Shown: positions 17,213 through 28,303, counted from the first letter of the stretch. The stretch: DNA of 64,000 nt from Paraburkholderia phenoliruptrix (GCF_902859825.1 NZ_CADIKB010000001.1:62001-126000); one strand, 5' to 3'. Made by a program: numbers and translations. Notes: generated by a model from the letters alone, not told the origin.

Positions 17213-20056
17213 TCACCCGGCGTCGTGGTGAGCGGGAATTTCCAGTGGAGAGATTTCGCTCAAAATCTTTTCTCCGCAATATGCGGCGATGGCGTCTCGC
17301 GCCGCGTCGCGCAAGCTTGCTGCCGCCTTCATGTCTCCCCCCGGCGGAGCGAGGGCCGCAAGCACGGTGACCGTCACATCGGCTCGCACGGGCCACCACT
17401 GTCCGTCCGGCAGCACGGCGCGTGTGCCCGCGATTGCAACGGGTATGACGGGTCGGTGCGCGACGCACGCGGTAACAAAAGCGCCTAGCCGGAATTGCCG
17501 CAGGCCTGCAGATCTGACAAAAGTTGCTTCAGGGAAGAAGAGCAGCGAAGCTCCGCACATCGCCTGCTTTACCAGCGCGCGTTCGTCGTCGACCATGCGC
17601 CGATAGTCGACGCGTTCGACAAAACGTACGCCTATCGCGTGAAGAAAACGGCCAACCAACGGCGTGCTGGCCAGCTCTCGCTTTGCAACGATATGGAGCG
17701 AAGAAGGAAGGGCAGCGAGCAGCACGACGCCGTCGAGATAGCTCGCGTGATTGGCGACGACAATGGCGGGCCGCGACGCGTCGATGAGGTCGGCACCGCG
17801 CACCGTTATGCGAATCCCCGCAAGCTTCAGCGAGAGGCGCGCCGCGCGCGATGCGATCACCCAGTTTCGTTTGGCATCCGGATTCCATGCAATTGCTAAC
17901 CATGCTGGTACGGCTATCAGGACAATGCCGAACCAGCACCATGCACCGTAGGCGAAGCGCTTGCCGACAGTTCGTAATCTCCGGCCGACCGGCAGTATGG
18001 TATGCACGCCGATATCGAGCCACTGACGCCACGCCGCGCGCGGGAGGAGATGCCCGCGGCTGCGCAGGTAAAGATCGAGGGTGGCTGAGTGGCGAATCTT
18101 CCCGCTGGATGTCTTGAGGATACTGTGTGCGGGAACGAGAGCGACTTCTTCTGGCGGTGCGCCGAGCAGGGTCACAGATGCTTCGTTGATGGCAGTGCGC
18201 ATTGCCGCGAGCGCGGCCGGGTCAGTGGCGCGAGTCTCCGCGATCACAATCAGCCGGTCGGTGCCGGTCTCGACGTCAGGCGCTCCGCATACCGCGACAC
18301 AACCCGCACGCACGCCAGGCAGTAGCCCAACGGCCGCTTCCAGTTCGTAGGGGAAAAAGTGACGCCCAGCCCGAATCACCAGATCCTTCACCCGGCCCGT
18401 GATGAACAGTTCTTCATCGGCCATGTAGCCCAGGTCGCCGGTGTCGATCCAGCCGTCGTGGATAAGCCGCGCGGTGAGGTCGGGATTCTGAAAATACCCG
18501 CGCGTCGCAGACAAACTGCGAAATTCGATCCTGCCGACCGCTCTCTCGGGTCGCTCGTTGCGCGCCGCGTCAACAACGCGGATCTGATTGCCGCGCAATG
18601 GACGTCCGCACGATACCAGTTCGAGTACATCGTCAGGCGATTCTGCTTGCGCTGCATGCTGCGAGTTGGCCAGTCGGGCACGGCTGATGCGATCTGTTCG
18701 CAGGCCTCTGCCCGGCTCCGAAAACGTCAGGCCCAGCGTGTTTTCGGCGAGGCCGTAGACGGGGGTAAGGGCGGTTGCACTGAAGCCATGGTTGGCAAGG
18801 CCAGAGGCGAATGCCCGCATGGTGGATGCGCTAACGGGCTCCGCACCGCAGAACGCAAGCCGCAAGGAGGACAAATCGACGCCGTCCAGCTCGGCCTCCT
18901 CGATCTTGCGCGTGCAACGTTCATACGCGAAGTTGGGTGCTGCGCTCAAGGTGGCGTGGTGGCGACTGATCGTTTGCAGCCAGCGCGCCGGACGTGCCAG
19001 GAACGATAGCGGGGACATGATAATGAGGGGAATGCCGAAGTAGAGCGGGCCGAACCATGCACCGATTAGACCCATGTCGTGATAGAGCGGGAGCCAGCTC
19101 GCGAAGACGTCGTCTGCCTCGATCCGGGCAGTCTCGCCCATCGCCCGAATATTGGCGAGCAGATTGGCGTGCGTGAGGACGACACCTTTCGGCGTGCCGG
19201 TGCTGCCGGACGTGTACTGTAGTAACGCGACGTCTTCGGCCTGCGGGACGTACGTTTCGGTATCCGTCTCGCCCATGAGTTCAGGCGCTGTAACAATGTC
19301 ATGGAGTGTTGGGATGCGCGCCTTGGCCAGAAGTCGGGCTGCGCGCGCGTGCGAGGGCGCGATCATCACACGAGCGCGGGCGTTGGAAAGAATCGCTGCG
19401 TGCCGCGCGAGATGATCGTCAATCTGCGCCGAGCGTGCAGGTGGATAGACCGGTACGACAATGGCGCCGACGAGCAGAATGCCAGCGAAGCAGGCGAAAT
19501 AATCGCTGCCGGTGGGCAACATGAGTGCGACGGTATCTCCGGGACCGACACCGAGCTCGCGCAAGCCGCGTGACACCCGCAGGGCGGCCGCGTGCAACGC
19601 CGCGTACGTTATCGCGTGCGACGATGCGTCGTCTTCCAGAACGACGATGTGAGTACGTTCCGGTCGTCGCGATGCATGCCACTGCAGCACTTCGACCAGG
19701 GTTCCTGCGTCGCTGGGCGGATCGAGCGCACCGCCCCGCGCGCTGAGTTCCACCGCGCCGACCGGGGGAGCAGGCCGCCCCGACGCATTCCCATCGAGGG
19801 CGCGCAACAGATCTCGCGGCGTGAGCGCCTGCCCGAACACTTCAAGGGGAAATCGCACGCCAAGCGCTTTCTCGATGCGGCCGAGCAGCTCCGTGCGCGC
19901 GAGACTGTCGAGCCCCAGGTCGCGTTCAAAGTAAGTGTCGAGTCGTACCGATGGCGGCTTCTGTCCCCCGGGACTCACCTCAGCCGCAAAGGCGTCGATG
20001 ATCTGGAGCAACCGCTGCACATTGGCCGGTGAGCGGCTGACGGCGTCGTCGTTCAT
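17213..20056 (-). CDS. ACP / fatty acyl-AMP ligase / PlsC-type acyltransferase fusion
   Basis: This 947-residue trifunctional protein has three parts. Residues about 10-88 form an acyl carrier domain with the phosphopantetheine site DLGLDSLARTELLGRI. Residues about 100-690 form an adenylating ligase (LLQYTSGSTGTPKGVVLTH, VYGLAENTLGL, WIDTGDLGYMADEELFITG, and the catalytic Lys in LKTSSGKIRHS). Residues about 740-930 form a PlsC/LPLAT acyltransferase with NHASYLDG (H-x4-D) and FFPEATF. The logical reaction is activation of a fatty acid, loading on the ACP and transfer to a lysophospholipid or similar acceptor. ATG 20056 is chosen over upstream in-frame starts because it falls after the predicted promoter. 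A consensus Fnr-type box lies 59 bp upstream. Confidence 0.88.
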   Translation of the reverse strand: MNDDAVSRSPANVQRLLQIIDAFAAEVSPGGQKPPSVRLDTYFERDLGLDSLARTELLGRIEKALGVRFPLEVFGQALTPRDLLRALDGNASGRPAPPVGAVELSARGGALDPPSDAGTLVEVLQWHASRRPERTHIVVLEDDASSHAITYAALHAAALRVSRGLRELGVGPGDTVALMLPTGSDYFACFAGILLVGAIVVPVYPPARSAQIDDHLARHAAILSNARARVMIAPSHARAARLLAKARIPTLHDIVTAPELMGETDTETYVPQAEDVALLQYTSGSTGTPKGVVLTHANLLANIRAMGETARIEADDVFASWLPLYHDMGLIGAWFGPLYFGIPLIIMSPLSFLARPARWLQTISRHHATLSAAPNFAYERCTRKIEEAELDGVDLSSLRLAFCGAEPVSASTMRAFASGLANHGFSATALTPVYGLAENTLGLTFSEPGRGLRTDRISRARLANSQHAAQAESPDDVLELVSCGRPLRGNQIRVVDAARNERPERAVGRIEFRSLSATRGYFQNPDLTARLIHDGWIDTGDLGYMADEELFITGRVKDLVIRAGRHFFPYELEAAVGLLPGVRAGCVAVCGAPDVETGTDRLIVIAETRATDPAALAAMRTAINEASVTLLGAPPEEVALVPAHSILKTSSGKIRHSATLDLYLRSRGHLLPRAAWRQWLDIGVHTILPVGRRLRTVGKRFAYGAWCWFGIVLIAVPAWLAIAWNPDAKRNWVIASRAARLSLKLAGIRITVRGADLIDASRPAIVVANHASYLDGVVLLAALPSSLHIVAKRELASTPLVGRFLHAIGVRFVERVDYRRMVDDERALVKQAMCGASLLFFPEATFVRSAGLRQFRLGAFVTACVAHRPVIPVAIAGTRAVLPDGQWWPVRADVTVTVLAALAPPGGDMKAAASLRDAARDAIAAYCGEKILSEISPLEIPAHHDAG

Positions 20057-20086
20057 ATCGGATGAGCCCTTCGGGGTCGGACTTCC

Positions 20087-20128
20087 AGCGTATGCGCGAT
20101 GCACACGACAACGCTTGATCGTCATCAA
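20087..20128 (-). promoter_or_regulatory. Fnr/Anr-type promoter of the ACP-ligase-acyltransferase gene
   Basis: The minus strand reads TTGATGACGATCAA (20128-20115), a perfect TTGAT-N4-ATCAA box. Twenty-two bp later is TACGCT (20092-20087). The predicted start, near 20080, is about 24 bases before ATG 20056. Confidence 0.75.
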
Positions 20129-20191
20129 TCGCCGCACTGTGGTTAAGGCCGCAATGCGGGCGTCGTAATGGCGCGTCCAATTGTGTGTTCG

Positions 20192-21850
20192 TCAGATCAG
20201 CGCGCGGCGCAACACTTTGCCGAGCTGGTCCACAGGCAGATGTTCGCGGAACTCGACGAACCGTGGAATCTTGTACGCGCTCAAGCAGCTACGGCAGTGC
20301 GCCAGCACGACCGCTTTGGACAGATCCGGCGACGCAGGGACGATGAACAGCTTGACGGCCTGTCCCGACCGTTCGTCCGGCACCCCCACCACGGCTGCGG
20401 CGCTTACGCCGGCGAGCGCGGATACCACCGCTTCCACTTCCGATGGATAAACCTTGAAACCCGACACGATGACGACGTCTTTCTTGCGGTCCACGAGAAC
20501 GAGCATTCGCGTCGCCGTGAGGTAACCCATGTCTCCTGTGCGGAGCCAGCCATCGGAGGAGAGCACCCGGGCCGTCTCGGCGGGATTCATCCAGTAACCC
20601 CGCATGACCTGCGGTCCGCGGACCCACACTTCGCCGATGCCTCCGGGCGCGACCCGGTCACCGTGGTCCGTGCGGATGCTGAGTTCCGTTGAAGGCAGTG
20701 GGTAGCCCACCGATGCGGAAAAGTGCTTAGCATCGCTCGGATTCACGCATACGACCGGCGATGCCTCGGTCAGCCCGTATCCTTCGATGATCGGCATCCC
20801 CGTCGCGGCCTGCCATCGGGCTGCAACGGACGGGTGGATCGCTGCTCCGCCGCCGATGACAAGGCGCAGACGCGACCAGTCGATAGTGTCGAACCCTGGC
20901 GCGTCGAGGAGCGCATTGAAGAGTGTATTCACGCCTAACAGCGCATTGGGGCGCGTGCGGTGCAAGACTTTTACGAGTGCCGGGAGGTCGCGCGGATCAG
21001 GGAGGATGATGTTGTGTCCGCCGATGTCGACGAACGTAAGCAGACTGGCAGTCAGCGCGAATATGTGAAAGAGCGGCAGCGGCGTGAAAACGGTTTGAGG
21101 CGCTGCACAGAACGCGTGGCCAAGCCATGCCCGGATCTGTGCAACGTTCGAGCTGAGGTTGCGGTGCGTGAGCATTGCACATTTTGGGGTGCCTGTCGTG
21201 CCTCCCGTGAACTGCAGGAGCGCAACATCGTCGAGGCAGGCCGAGGGTCGATCGTCGCGGGTGTCGTACGGGCGGGACAAGGCGGCGCTAAATGTCCGGT
21301 ACTCCCTTCTCGTTGCGGGGATAGAATCCCGGACAACCCGCTGCACAAAGTCCATCGCAGCGCGTTCTGGCAGCGGGAGCAGGTCGCCGACGGCGACGGA
21401 TACCACGCTCTTCGCCTGGTGCTCATCAAGAATATCGTCCAGTTTCCAGGCGACATTCTCGAGTATGACGAGGGCTGAAACCGCCGCCGTCGACAACTGG
21501 ATCTGCATCTCGAGGGCCGTGGCGAGCGGGTTGACGTTTGCCACGACGAGCCCTGCGTCGAGGACGCCAAAAAAGGCCACGACGTAGGGCAGCCCATTCG
21601 GCAAGATGATGGCCACGCGCTCGGACGGCCCGAGTCTGAGTTCGCCGAGCAGAAACGCGGAGAACTGGCGCACATATCGGGCAACCTCCCGATAATCCAT
21701 CGTATGACTGAATGAACTGAACGCCGGGCGTGTGGCGTAACGCGTGCAGGCCAGCTCGAACATCGCGGGCAACGTTCGAACATCTGCGGCATCGAGCGCT
21801 GCGACGGGCTGTTCAGGCCCATCAAGGTTTGTCGTGTCCGCGCGGGTCAT
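20192..21850 (-). CDS. Long-chain acyl-CoA ligase (FadD-like)
   Basis: The 552-residue AMP-forming ligase shows the P-loop LLQFTGGTTGTPKCAMLTH, motif IEGYGLTEASPVV, motif GWLRTGDMGYL, DRKKDVVIVSGFKVYPSEVE, and the C-terminal catalytic Lys in QLGKVLRRAL. Length and order match FadD-type acyl-CoA synthetases. It activates a fatty acid with ATP and CoA at the inner membrane. ATG 21850 is chosen because upstream in-frame codons are basic and unlike the family. It starts 49 bp after groEL in the same direction, so it is likely cotranscribed from the groEL Fnr-type promoter; the next gene downstream is the ACP-ligase-acyltransferase fusion. Confidence 0.9.
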   Translation of the reverse strand: MTRADTTNLDGPEQPVAALDAADVRTLPAMFELACTRYATRPAFSSFSHTMDYREVARYVRQFSAFLLGELRLGPSERVAIILPNGLPYVVAFFGVLDAGLVVANVNPLATALEMQIQLSTAAVSALVILENVAWKLDDILDEHQAKSVVSVAVGDLLPLPERAAMDFVQRVVRDSIPATRREYRTFSAALSRPYDTRDDRPSACLDDVALLQFTGGTTGTPKCAMLTHRNLSSNVAQIRAWLGHAFCAAPQTVFTPLPLFHIFALTASLLTFVDIGGHNIILPDPRDLPALVKVLHRTRPNALLGVNTLFNALLDAPGFDTIDWSRLRLVIGGGAAIHPSVAARWQAATGMPIIEGYGLTEASPVVCVNPSDAKHFSASVGYPLPSTELSIRTDHGDRVAPGGIGEVWVRGPQVMRGYWMNPAETARVLSSDGWLRTGDMGYLTATRMLVLVDRKKDVVIVSGFKVYPSEVEAVVSALAGVSAAAVVGVPDERSGQAVKLFIVPASPDLSKAVVLAHCRSCLSAYKIPRFVEFREHLPVDQLGKVLRRALI

Positions 21851-21899
21851 GGCTCGTGATGTACGCACTTCGTGAGGCCTCCGGCGTGATGGACGGTAG

Positions 21900-23628
<1,729 letters not shown>

Positions 23629-23779
23629 CGCCGTGCGGGCGGCAAGATGAAGTCGCCAAGGTGGCAGCAGGGCACTTTTTCGCCGGGAGGCCTGCGCACT
23701 GCACACCTGAGTCATCAGGATTCCGGTGATCTGGTGGCGCGCTTGTATTGTTTGCCCGACCTTCGCGCCGTTGAGGCAC

Positions 23780-23821
23780 TTGACGCGAATCAATATCCGC
23801 GCTGGGGGGGCTGCTTACGCT
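23780..23821 (+). promoter_or_regulatory. Fnr/Anr-type promoter of the 194-residue unknown gene
   Basis: TTGACGCGAATCAA (23780-23793) matches TTGAT-N4-ATCAA at nine of ten positions. Twenty-two bp later is TACGCT (23816-23821), the same hexamer as at 20092-20087. It points away from the groEL box 150 bp to the left. Confidence 0.65.
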
Positions 23822-23908
23822 GAGAACTGGAACGCCGGCGGACAGCAGTTAATCCTACGCATTCGACTGTGCGCATTTCGACGTTGTTGTCAAAAAGCGG
23901 TGCGAATC

Positions 23909-24493
23909 ATGGAAGACGCTCTCGAAAGGCGTGCCCTGTTGCTTCATCTGGGACGCGTGCTGCAATTGATTGCCCGGCTCAACGAGGCGGCAGTCTCGGC
24001 CACGAATGTGGAGGAGGTGATCGGCCAGAATCCGATTCTCGAAGAAGAACTATTGCTCGCGCATCTGCTTCCGGATTTGCCGCTCGACGAGTTCAGAGCC
24101 CGGGCGCTCCATGCCTTCTGCCTGTGGCCGCAATGGCTCCTCGAGGACCCGCTTGACCGGGGCGCGCTGAGTGCATCGGTGCATGACCATCTGTTCAAGG
24201 ACAATCCGCAGGGCTGGCGTGCTTACGTGGCCGGGTTGCGTCGCGACGTCGCGTGGTTCGGTATCCAGCCGGCGAAGCCCGGGCGTGCGTCGCGCCGGGC
24301 CCGGGCGGCTCCGCTTCCGTTGGACGATGCGCCTGCGCCTGCGCCTGCGGCTGCCGAGCCCGCCACGCGCCGGACCGCACGGGACGTCGAACGGGATCTG
24401 GGTGCCGCATCAGAAGGGATTGAAAGCGTGGAGGGGGCGCGACCACGCAATGAAGGCCGCGCGGACGAGCAGCGCGTCGCTCAGTGGGGATAG
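23909..24493 (+). CDS. Unknown 194-residue protein with Pro/Ala-rich linker
   Basis: The N-terminal 115 residues are helical and acidic to neutral (MEDALERRALLLHLGRVLQL, then VEEVIGQNPILEEELLLAHL). The segment QNPILEEE recalls the N-P-x-L-E-E element of sigma-54 activator-interacting regions, but no other sigma-54 feature is present. A low-complexity linker (DDAPAPAPAAAEPA) leads to a charged tail. No known domain is recognised. It is expressed from its own Fnr-type promoter and is convergent with the Bax-inhibitor-like gene. Function unknown. Confidence 0.6.
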   Translation: MEDALERRALLLHLGRVLQLIARLNEAAVSATNVEEVIGQNPILEEELLLAHLLPDLPLDEFRARALHAFCLWPQWLLEDPLDRGALSASVHDHLFKDNPQGWRAYVAGLRRDVAWFGIQPAKPGRASRRARAAPLPLDDAPAPAPAAAEPATRRTARDVERDLGAASEGIESVEGARPRNEGRADEQRVAQWG

Positions 24494-24564
24494 GAACCAT
24501 GCTTTCAGGGAGACGGGGGCGCGCGGCTATGTCAATGGCACGCCATATGGACGCGACCGCGAGA

Positions 24565-25284
24565 TCAACGCCGACGGTTACCTAGCAGACGCAGCAGCAT
24601 AAGAAAGATGTTGAGGAAGTCCAAGTAAAGCGCGAGGGCACCGATGACCGCGTGTTTGCCGGCAAGGTCGCTATCTTCGCCGGATGCATAAACGCCGCGA
24701 ATGCGCTGCATGTCATACGCGGTGAGCGCCGTGAACAGCAGCACGCCGCACACGGAGACCACGAACTGCAATACCGTGGAGGCAAGGAACAGATTGACGA
24801 GCATCGCGATCAGGATGCCGATGAGGCCCATGAAGAGGAAAGGTCCTAAGCGGGATAGGTCGGTGCGCGTTGTGTAACCATAGGCGCTCGTTATGCCAAA
24901 AGTGGCCGCGCTGATGACAAAAACATGCCAGATGCTCTCGCCCGTATATACCAGGAATACGCTGGAAAGCGACAGCCCGACGAGCGCGGCATAGCCCCAA
25001 AAGGCGAACCTGGCGGCACCGAGGCCTATGCGCTCGATGCGAAAACTCAGCAGAAAGACTGGCGCAAGCGGGGCGATCACCACGATCCAAAGAAGCGGCG
25101 TTGAGGCTATCGACTCATACAATCCGCTGGCCGCTCCAAGATAGGCAACGACGCCCGTCAGTACCAGGCCCGCGGCCATGTGGTTGTATACACCTACCAT
25201 GTATCTTGAGAATCCGGCATCGGCGCTTTCGAGTCGGCGTTGAGCATCTACCGGCCACCCGCTTTCAGTCAGTCTGTGTTTCAT
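24565..25284 (-). CDS. Bax inhibitor-1/YccA family membrane protein
   Basis: The 239-residue protein has seven predicted hydrophobic segments, beginning with FSRYMVGVYNHMAAGLVLTG and ending with HAVIGALALYLDFLNIFLML. The latter is the diagnostic C-terminal Bax1-I signature, with conserved Asp. E. coli YccA interacts with the FtsH protease; YbhL and other BsYetJ-like members are pH-sensitive calcium-leak channels. ATG 25284 (MKHRLTESGW) is preferred over the ATG 21 bases upstream. It overlaps the end of a small upstream ORF by 20 bases and probably shares its Fnr-type promoter. Confidence 0.88.
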   Translation of the reverse strand: MKHRLTESGWPVDAQRRLESADAGFSRYMVGVYNHMAAGLVLTGVVAYLGAASGLYESIASTPLLWIVVIAPLAPVFLLSFRIERIGLGAARFAFWGYAALVGLSLSSVFLVYTGESIWHVFVISAATFGITSAYGYTTRTDLSRLGPFLFMGLIGILIAMLVNLFLASTVLQFVVSVCGVLLFTALTAYDMQRIRGVYASGEDSDLAGKHAVIGALALYLDFLNIFLMLLRLLGNRRR

Positions 25285-25513
25285 GGTTGACGCTCCCGTT
25301 AACAATCCGGCGCTCTCCGACGGACGTGGCTATAGAGGACCAACGGAACCGTGGCCACCCTGCCATGTGTCCTTTCACAAACGTGAACAACTGCGGGCCA
25401 TACGCGAGTTCAGCGAGGACCGCGCGGCTGCGAGGATGCACGCAGACAAGGGATACGAATACGAACGACCCCGGCAGCGCCAGAAAGCAAATGAAGAAGA
25501 TCCGCTTGAGCAT
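25265..25513 (-). CDS. Small 82-residue protein with N-terminal hydrophobic segment
   Basis: MLKRIFFICFLALPGSFVFVSLV is a basic start followed by a transmembrane or signal segment. The remainder is moderately basic and not recognised. GAGG lies about ten bases upstream of ATG 25513, and the ATG is 26 bases after the predicted Fnr-type transcription start. Its last codons overlap the start of the Bax-inhibitor-like gene, as in a translationally coupled pair. It could also be only a leader region. Confidence 0.4.
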   Translation of the reverse strand: MLKRIFFICFLALPGSFVFVSLVCVHPRSRAVLAELAYGPQLFTFVKGHMAGWPRFRWSSIATSVGERRIVNGSVNHETQTD

Positions 25514-25545
25514 ACCGAGCCTCGCTTATAGCCATGTGCGATCTC

Positions 25546-25586
25546 AGACTAAGCTCTCGCGCGGCGGTGAGATTGATGCACATCAA
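25546..25586 (-). promoter_or_regulatory. Fnr/Anr-type promoter of the Bax-inhibitor-like unit
   Basis: The minus strand reads TTGATGTGCATCAA (25586-25573), a perfect consensus. Exactly 21 bp later is TAGTCT (25551-25546). The predicted start is near 25539. Confidence 0.75.
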
Positions 25587-25589
25587 CGG

Positions 25590-26000
25590 CGAGACACATG
25601 ACCGTAGTTCAGCTTTTCGGACTCGAGCGGGCGAGCCGTCCAGCCGAGCGGCGCGAACACGTGACCGCCGGCGAGGTCGATTGGTTTGACGAACCGTTCG
25701 AGCGATACGCCCGCGTCAATATGCACGGATGCGTTGCTAATGAAGTGCTGCGTCCACAGCCACGGCACGCGCCCCCCGGTTGATGTCGTCGACGCTGCAG
25801 GCGCCGCCGTCATAGCCGGCGTCCGGAGTGAACAGCGGCCCGTGGAAGGCGACGGGCAGAAGCTGCTGAGCGCTGTCCTCGTAGGGAAGACCGGCGTGTC
25901 GTTTATATGGCACGCGCTCCCAGGCGTCGCCCGATTGTTCATCGAGCGGCAGCCGGGTGAGATAGGCTCACGGCGCCCGAACGAAGCAAAGTTTGTGGAG
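25590..26000 (-). pseudogene. Unrecognised decayed gene
   Basis: On the minus strand a coding-like peptide runs in one frame upstream (YLTRLPLDEQSGDAWERVPY, then SAQQLLPVAFHGPLFTPDAG) and continues after about 25790 in another frame (TQHFISNASVHIDAGVSLER, then FVKPIDLAGGHVFAPLGWTA), ending near 25590. The switch and the absence of a start suggest a frameshifted, truncated gene. I do not recognise the family. Confidence 0.25.
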
Positions 26001-26242
26001 CCGGCAAACGGCGTGCAGATCAGTAGCTAGCGCCATGGCGAGGCCTTGAAGTGTCGATTGTGACCAACGAACATGTCATGCATGACACGCCTTCTGCGTC
26101 AAACACTGTATTCAGTGTAGGGCCGCCCGTTCGACCAGCCTATGCGTTTGAATTACTTCGACGGCGTCTGGCCGCTCCGGCTAAGTCGCAGCCTTGCTGA
26201 GTTGCGCCATCTTGGCGGCGAACGGGACGACCTCACAATATG

Positions 26243-26760
26243 TCGTGTCCATCTATGTCGTGCGTCTCTCTTACGCTTCAGTATGCATATAAGCTCAAGA
26301 AGGCCGTGCACTATGATCAGCTCGACTTCAGAACACTCGAGGCAAGGCAGTTCTACTGCAATGAAGAGTTGCGCTTGAACCGCCGCCTTGCGGAATCTGT
26401 GTATCTCGGGGTCGTGCCTCTCGTCGTCAATCCGCAAGGGACGATTCAGCTCGGTGGAAAGGGAGCTGTCGTCGACTGGCTCGTGGAAATGCATAGGCTT
26501 CCAGCACATCGCATGCTCGACTGGGCACTCCTGCACGGCACGGCGGGCAGTGGCGACGCCCACGCCGTAGCCCGGCGCCTCGCCGAGTTTCATATGAAGC
26601 TTCACCCTGAGCACATCGCGCGTGCCAGATACCGGCGGCGAACGCGTGCGGCGTTATGCCAGCCCATTCGATTTCTTCGAGAACGAGCCGATTGCAACCG
26701 TGTTGCGCGACGCGCGTCTCGCAGACATGGATCTGGCATTGAACTGTATGCCTCATTGCG
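26243..26760 (+). pseudogene. Fragment of a COG2187-type kinase/P-loop ATPase
   Basis: The frame reads AYKLKKAVHYDQLDFRTLEA, then FYCNEELRLNRRLAESVYLG and VDWLVEMHRLPAHRMLDWAL. This is the N-terminal aminoglycoside-phosphotransferase-like half of COG2187 proteins, which normally run to about 500 residues with a C-terminal P-loop ATPase. The first 40 or so residues are missing. The frame shifts after LAEFHMKLHPEHI at about 26618 and peters out in a kinase gene read on the other strand. It is a decayed fragment. Confidence 0.6.
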
Positions 26761-27572
26761 TTTTCCGCTGCGGAACGATCTGTGTACTCCGGGCCAAGGC
26801 ATGGGCACGACGAGTACGGGGCGCCTTCGCCAATTTCCTCGCCACGAGCTATCCCGACCGCGCTCATGCGGTACTGAGCCAGCGCGCGCGGGGAAAGGTC
26901 GGCTGCGATACGTCGTATTGCCGTGGCCATCGCGTCCAGCTGAGCGGCAAGCTCATGAATCCCAGTCAGGCGGTCGGTAACGTTCATAGGAACATACTGC
27001 GAGATATCCGTCTCATGCAGGGCAAGAGTCATCTTCAGTGCGGAGATCCGCTGACCCAGATCGTCATGAAGTTCGCGCGCAATGTGCTTTTTCTCGTCTT
27101 CCCGAGCGCTCTGGACGAGTGCCGAGTCGGCGGCAACCCGTTCCAGTTCATTGAGCCGACGCGACTCGGTGAGGTCGCGCGTGATTTTTGCGTATCCGAC
27201 CAGGTCACCGCCCTCATTGCGAACGGCGGTCATAACGACATTTGCCCAGAATCGACTGCCGTTTTTTCGGACCCGCCAGCCTTCATCCTCTGCCCGGCCA
27301 TGATCTCTCGCAGCAGCGAGCAGTCGCGCGGGCTTTCCGGTGCGCGAATCTTCATCGGTGTAGAAAACGGAGAAATGCCGTCCCAGTATTTCGTCTGGAG
27401 AGTAGCCTTTGGCGCGTTGCGCACCCGGATTCCAGCTTGCTACGTTACCAGATCGGTCGAGCATGAAAATCGCGTAGTCCTCCACGGCGTCAATCAATAA
27501 CCGATAACGGTGATCGAGCTCGACCTCGCTGAGATCGGCGAAGTCGTGAGGCGAGAAGTTACCGTGAGCCAC
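26427..27572 (-). pseudogene. PAS/HisKA_3 sensor kinase lacking its ATPase domain
   Basis: GTG 27572 follows GGGAGG. Residues about 20-135 are a PAS domain (YRLLIDAVEDYAIFMLDRSG, then VGYAKITRDLTESRRLNELE). Residues about 165-235 are the NarL-type dimerisation/phosphoacceptor domain with ARELHDDLGQRISALKM. Homology stops at IAADLSPRAL, near 26867, where the HATPase domain should begin. The remaining 145 codons are the antisense of the COG2187 fragment. A rearrangement therefore fused two truncated genes tail to tail. The PAS domain may once have sensed oxygen or redox state; the product cannot autophosphorylate. Confidence 0.65.
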
Positions 27573-27755
27573 AAAAGCCTCCCTAGCATTGCGTTGGCGC
27601 GAGCGGACGCAGGGCTGTGGCGACCAGCGACGGAGAGACAACCTGGGCGTCAGAGCGAACGAAGCGGTAACAGCTACTGCTAGCCCACTTAAGACAGGGT
27701 AGGACGTAGACGAAAAAATAAAAGCGCGCTGGCTCACCTAGGGTTCGCCATCGAT

Positions 27756-28229
27756 TTGCTAATGACGATATGCGTGACAACAGGCGCGAATCTGGTACAC
27801 CTGCTTGACGGAAAAATTGAACGCGCTTACCGGCCGTCCGATTCTATCCCCCGGGCGCGCCGCAGGACGATCCGAGATGCTGAACTCGCTCTGGCATTTC
27901 AGGAGGCAGCTGGTGAGAGGCCTGGAATGTCTGTACATGAACTCGCGCGGTCGTTGCGCGTCACTTCAAGGAGGATAGAAGTAATACTCCCGGACTTGGC
28001 GGCAACTATGAGAAGAGAGGAAGAATTTGAAAGGGGCATTGAAAGGGCTGGTAGGCGTCGCGCGCGTAGGCAACGGCTCGTGCAGAGGCTGCATGAGGTC
28101 AAGAGAGAAGTTGAGGCAACCGGCGGCCGGCTTACAGTGCGCGTTGCTCGCTCGAAGATAGGAGGCTGGTTCTGGGCCGGCACGGAAAGCAGTCGTATAC
28201 TCAAACTGGTAATGCGAGGTAAACTTTAG
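27756..28229 (+). CDS. Hypothetical DNA-binding protein, TniQ/TnsD-tail-like
   Basis: The 157-residue basic protein (starts possible at 27756 and 27762) has a helix-turn-helix-like segment MSVHELARSLRVTSRRIEVI. After it come a long basic helix (EFERGIERAGRRRARRQRLV) and LTVRVARSKIGGWFW. This order recalls the C-terminal repeats of TniQ/TnsD target-selector proteins of Tn7-like elements, but the zinc-finger N-terminal part is absent. GC is lower than in neighbours. It may be a transposon remnant, or an unrelated small DNA-binding protein. It stands at the junction between the Fnr-box island and the egtB-like gene. Confidence 0.45.
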   Translation: MLMTICVTTGANLVHLLDGKIERAYRPSDSIPRARRRTIRDAELALAFQEAAGERPGMSVHELARSLRVTSRRIEVILPDLAATMRREEEFERGIERAGRRRARRQRLVQRLHEVKREVEATGGRLTVRVARSKIGGWFWAGTESSRILKLVMRGKL

Positions 28230-28303
28230 TTAGGATCAGATCATACTCAACCCATGGCATTGGGCGCATGTCTTCCGCTCACCTCAATATTTGCCATGGG
28301 GAG

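Noticed and set aside
26153..26614. A 153-codon minus-strand frame near the COG2187 fragment
   Set aside because: The plus strand shows clear COG2187 homology over the same bases; the minus frame has none.
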